From PNAI01 sp964575715 (lineage in GTDB: Bacteria; Pseudomonadota; Alphaproteobacteria; Rhizobiales; Xanthobacteraceae), in NCBI GenBank assembly GCA_964575715.1, contig CAZNSG010000064.1, positions 1 through 17,094 on the forward strand: a DNA stretch of 17,094 nt. Reading direction: 5' to 3'. Within the stretch, counting starts at the first letter, position 1. Every line of letters starts with the position of its first letter. The notes beneath the pieces are model-generated. The model made no database searches. It was given only the letters and a program-made list of their open reading frames with translations, and had not been told where the DNA came from. The position numbers and the translations under genes were made by a program. Below are positions 15,146 to 17,094 of this stretch, piece by piece.

Positions 15146-15652
15146 TCACTCGATATCGAGCCGGAATGGATCGCCCTCAAGGGCGGGGAGTCCGGCGCCG
15201 ATCGCCTCAATCGCTCCGATCATGCGTCCACGACGCCCGAGTATGCGGTCGGCAAGCGTGACCAGCATGAGGTTCGGCATTGCGCTCGGGGAGGCCTCGC
15301 GCATCGCCTGCGCGATGGCCACTTCGCTGCGCTGCGGATTGAGTGCGCAGGCGGCGACGAACGCACCGGCCGTCGAGCGGCTGATGCCGGCCAGGCAATG
15401 CATCACGAGCGGTGTGGTCCGGCTCCAGAGTGCGACGAATTCTAGCAGCCGCGTGACATGTTCCGCGCTCGGAGGCGTGTAGCCATCAATCGGCGTCGTA
15501 ATGTCGTCCATGCTGAGCACGAGATGGTTTCCGGCTGCGATGTGATGCGGCCGCTGCAGCCGGTCGGAGTTGCGCAGCAAGGTCACAATATGCAGCGCGC
15601 CGGTGTTAATGACCGTTTCGTGCAGCCGGGCGAGCGGGCAGACGTGGATCAT
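15146..15652 (-). CDS. Dual-specificity / tyrosine-type protein phosphatase (CX5R)
   Basis: 168 residues. The signature HCLAGISRS places the catalytic Cys at residue 86 and Arg at 92, the CX5R P-loop of the PTP superfamily; Asp49 or Asp50 in LSMDDIT is the candidate general acid. The start ATG 15652 follows AAAGGGA closely on the coding strand. The rest fits a compact single-domain phosphatase: INTGALHIVTLLRN (beta strand core), a helix after the P-loop (TAGAFVAACAL) and a C-terminal helical region. The substrate could be a phosphoprotein or a small phosphorylated metabolite; the sequence does not tell. It lies between the HD hydrolase (70 bases upstream) and the NadQ-like regulator (3-base gap downstream), which hints at a nucleotide- or NAD-linked role, but this is inference. 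Confidence 0.85.
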   Translation of the reverse strand: MIHVCPLARLHETVINTGALHIVTLLRNSDRLQRPHHIAAGNHLVLSMDDITTPIDGYTPPSAEHVTRLLEFVALWSRTTPLVMHCLAGISRSTAGAFVAACALNPQRSEVAIAQAMREASPSAMPNLMLVTLADRILGRRGRMIGAIEAIGAGLPALEGDPFRLDIE

Positions 15653-15722
15653 CGCATCCCTTTGAATTTCAAACCCATCATATAAGAAAGCATCCGGGCG
15701 CGCGAAAGCATCATTCGCATGT
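15653..15722 (-). promoter_or_regulatory. Gap between HD hydrolase and phosphatase with direct repeats
   Basis: On the plus strand GAAAGCATC occurs at 15686-15694 and again at 15704-15712, an 18-base period. An AT-rich TTATATGAT stretch (minus strand, around 15678-15686) resembles a -10 element. The phosphatase and regulator genes might therefore have an internal promoter here. Weak evidence. Confidence 0.3.
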
Positions 15723-16361
15723 TCATTCCTTTGCCAAATTAACTAATTGTTCGCGATAGCGCCGCTCCGCCACTTCCGCCGGCCACGGCGTCAGAAAATC
15801 GCGCTCGGTCGCCGGCGCAAGCGCGGGTGCCACGCCGAAGAAACGCCGCGCTTCGGCGATTGCGAAGCCTGCAAGCCGCGTCGCTTCGAGGAAAGCCGCG
15901 GCGCGATCGGCTGCCTTGAGCAGCCGGCTGATGTCCTCCGGCAGCTTGACCGGCAATCCAAACCGCAGATGGATGGCGGTCAAGAGCCGCTGCTCGACGC
16001 CCTTGTAGGTGTCGCCGATCACCGCCTTGAACGGCGAGATCATGTCGCCGATGACATATTCGGGCGCGTCATGCAGCAGGATCGCCAACTGCGCCCGCCG
16101 GTCGAGGCGGGGAACGCGCCTGCGCGCGATCGCCTCCACCAGCAGCGTGTGCTGGGCCACGGAGAAAATGTGGGCGCCGCGGGTCTGGCCGTTCCAGCGC
16201 GCGACGCGCGCCAGCCCGTGCGCGATGTCCTCGATTTCGATGTCGAGCGCCGAAGGGTCGAGCAGATCAAGCCGTCGTCCCGACAGCATGCGCTGCCAGG
16301 CGCGCGGCGATGTCGCGACGCGGCTATCAATTTTCTTGGAATGACCTTGCTTAGTCGGCAC
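15723..16361 (-). CDS. YfbR-like HD-domain phosphohydrolase
   Basis: 212 residues. HD-superfamily metal ligands are visible: His71 in SVAQHTLLVEA, His97-Asp98 in ILLHDAPEYVIGDMISPFK, and Asp152 in LKAADRA, the order seen in the 5'-deoxynucleotidase YfbR and relatives. RAWQRMLSGRRLDLLDPSALDIEIEDIAHGLARVARWNGQT precedes the HD core, as in many alphaproteobacterial homologues I recall. The likely reaction is dephosphorylation of a nucleoside monophosphate with a divalent metal, in the cytoplasm; the actual substrate is unproven. The start is uncertain: GTG 16361 is the first possible codon, with no clear ribosome binding site, and the conserved region begins near residue 20. It heads a same-strand series with the phosphatase and NadQ-like regulator. 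Confidence 0.85.
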   Translation of the reverse strand: MPTKQGHSKKIDSRVATSPRAWQRMLSGRRLDLLDPSALDIEIEDIAHGLARVARWNGQTRGAHIFSVAQHTLLVEAIARRRVPRLDRRAQLAILLHDAPEYVIGDMISPFKAVIGDTYKGVEQRLLTAIHLRFGLPVKLPEDISRLLKAADRAAAFLEATRLAGFAIAEARRFFGVAPALAPATERDFLTPWPAEVAERRYREQLVNLAKE

Positions 16362-16389
16362 GGCTTTGCATCTCGGTGCGCTGACCTTG

Positions 16390-16528
16390 CCCCTCCCCCC
16401 GCGTAGCGCAGCGGAGCGGCGGGGAGGAGTCGGGGGTGGGGGGGAAATTCGATCGCGAAAGTGCCCCCCACCCCGGCGCCTTTGGCGCCGACCCTCCCCG
16501 CCACGCGCTCCGCGCGTGGGGGGAGGGT
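16390..16528. repeat. Palindromic intergenic repeat E
   Basis: Nested inverted repeats: outer CCCTCCCCCC 16391-16400 with GGGGGGAGGG 16518-16527; middle 11-bp arms 16433-16443 and 16464-16474; inner hairpin CGGCGCC-TTT-GGCGCCG (16474-16490); and a CG-rich ACGCGCTCCGCGCGT stem near 16503-16517. It fills the 195-base gap between tag and the HD hydrolase gene, and could terminate tag transcripts. It is of the same general GC-rich style as repeat C but of different sequence. Confidence 0.75.
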
Positions 16529-16556
16529 AAATACGGCTCGCGCTGCATTTTTTGCG

Positions 16557-17094
16557 TCATATTTTTCTGCCGAGCCTTTGGCACGCTCCGTGCCGGTGGC
16601 ATTTCACCAGATGATCGTTGACCATGCCGACCGCTTGCATAAAGGCATAGACAATGGTCGGCCCGCAGAATTTGAATCCGCGCGCCGAAAGCTCCTTCGC
16701 CATGGCGCGCGAGACCGCGGTTTCCGCCGGCACTTGCGACATGGCACGAAAGCGGTTGACCTTCGGCTTGCCATCGAGGAAGTCCCACAACAGCGTGGCG
16801 AAGCCGGGGCCTTTTTCCATCACCGCAAGCCAGGCGCGCGCGGAGAGCACCGCGCCATCGATCTTCATGCGATTGCGCACGATGCCGGCATCATTCATCA
16901 GCGCCGCGACCTTGCGCGCATTGTAGCGCGCGATTTTTTCCGGTTTGAAATCGTCGAACGCGCGGCGAAAATTATCGCGCTTGCGCAAGATCGTGATCCA
17001 AGACAATCCGGCCTGAAAACCATCGAGCACGAGTTTTTCAAACAGCGCGCGGTCGTCGAACTCCGGCACGCCCCATTCCTGATCGTGATAGGCG
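16557..17094 (-). CDS. tag: DNA-3-methyladenine glycosylase I, 3' part (5' end outside window)
   Basis: Base-excision repair enzyme that removes 3-methyladenine from alkylated DNA. The frame is open to the right edge: the last 25 bases encode AYHDQEWG ahead of a GTG that would otherwise look like a start, and this matches the conserved YHDxEWGVPxxDD block of Tag, so the true start is beyond 17094. About 178 residues are seen out of a usual 190-210. Motifs: EFDDRALFEKLVLDGFQAGLSWITILRKR (helix-hairpin-type core with the catalytic Glu region), RNRMKIDGAVLSARAWL, GFKFCGPTIVYAFMQAVGMVNDH and HLVKCHRH. The His-x3-Cys in DHLVKC corresponds to the C-terminal half of the Tag zinc site (His175/Cys179 in E. 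coli). The C-terminus is short and basic. Confidence 0.94.
   Translation of the reverse strand, partial: AYHDQEWGVPEFDDRALFEKLVLDGFQAGLSWITILRKRDNFRRAFDDFKPEKIARYNARKVAALMNDAGIVRNRMKIDGAVLSARAWLAVMEKGPGFATLLWDFLDGKPKVNRFRAMSQVPAETAVSRAMAKELSARGFKFCGPTIVYAFMQAVGMVNDHLVKCHRHGACQRLGRKI

Noticed and set aside
15149..15160. Palindrome CTCGATATCGAG just upstream of the NadQ-like gene as an autoregulatory operator
   Set aside because: It lies inside the last codons of the phosphatase gene, shares no sequence with the nadA dyad, and short palindromes like this arise easily in coding DNA.
14459..15445. Plus-strand frame opposite the NadQ-like and phosphatase genes
   Set aside because: Runs across two well-supported genes and has no domain features.

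Overview
The window looks like chromosomal DNA of a high-GC alphaproteobacterium of the Hyphomicrobiales, in the Bradyrhizobium / Rhodopseudomonas / Pseudolabrys range. The reasons are GC-rich codon use, a fused TAXI-type TRAP transporter, a NadQ/NrtR-like regulator, and GC-rich palindromic intergenic repeats of the kind common in that order. This placement is inferred from gene content and style, not from a search.

Layout. Positions 1-2063 hold the 3' two-thirds of ppdK (pyruvate, phosphate dikinase). Positions 2177-5214 hold a two-gene TAXI-TRAP uptake operon: a fused 4TM/12TM permease, then the periplasmic receptor. A hairpin-rich repeat (5257-5414) and a small three-helix membrane protein (5444-5716) follow. 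A second repeat (5745-5880) separates that gene from the convergent NAD biosynthesis genes nadC (5908-6855) and nadA (7047-8150), both on the minus strand. Two more repeats lie between nadA and nadC; one forms the 5' end of the nadC reading frame. Divergent from nadA is an MFS transporter gene (8423-9651) broken by a one-base frameshift near 8995. Next come an AcuI-like acrylyl-CoA reductase (9732-10718) and a small secreted protein of unknown function (10821-11330).

The right half is all on the minus strand: a very large DUF2339 membrane protein (11352-14093), a NadQ/NrtR-like Nudix-winged-helix regulator (14153-15142), a CX5R protein phosphatase (15146-15652), a YfbR-like HD phosphohydrolase (15723-16361), another palindromic repeat (16390-16528), and the 3' part of tag (3-methyladenine DNA glycosylase I), which runs off the window edge.

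The main functional thread is NAD metabolism. nadA and nadC (quinolinate synthase and quinolinate phosphoribosyltransferase) sit about 6 kb from a likely NAD-pathway repressor gene. A clean 7-5-7 inverted repeat in the nadA leader is a plausible operator for it. The regulator is almost fused to a phosphatase gene and an HD hydrolase gene, a compact trio that may be a nucleotide- or NAD-linked module. The second theme is repeat density: five structured palindromic elements, four of them within 1.8 kb around nadC and nadA.
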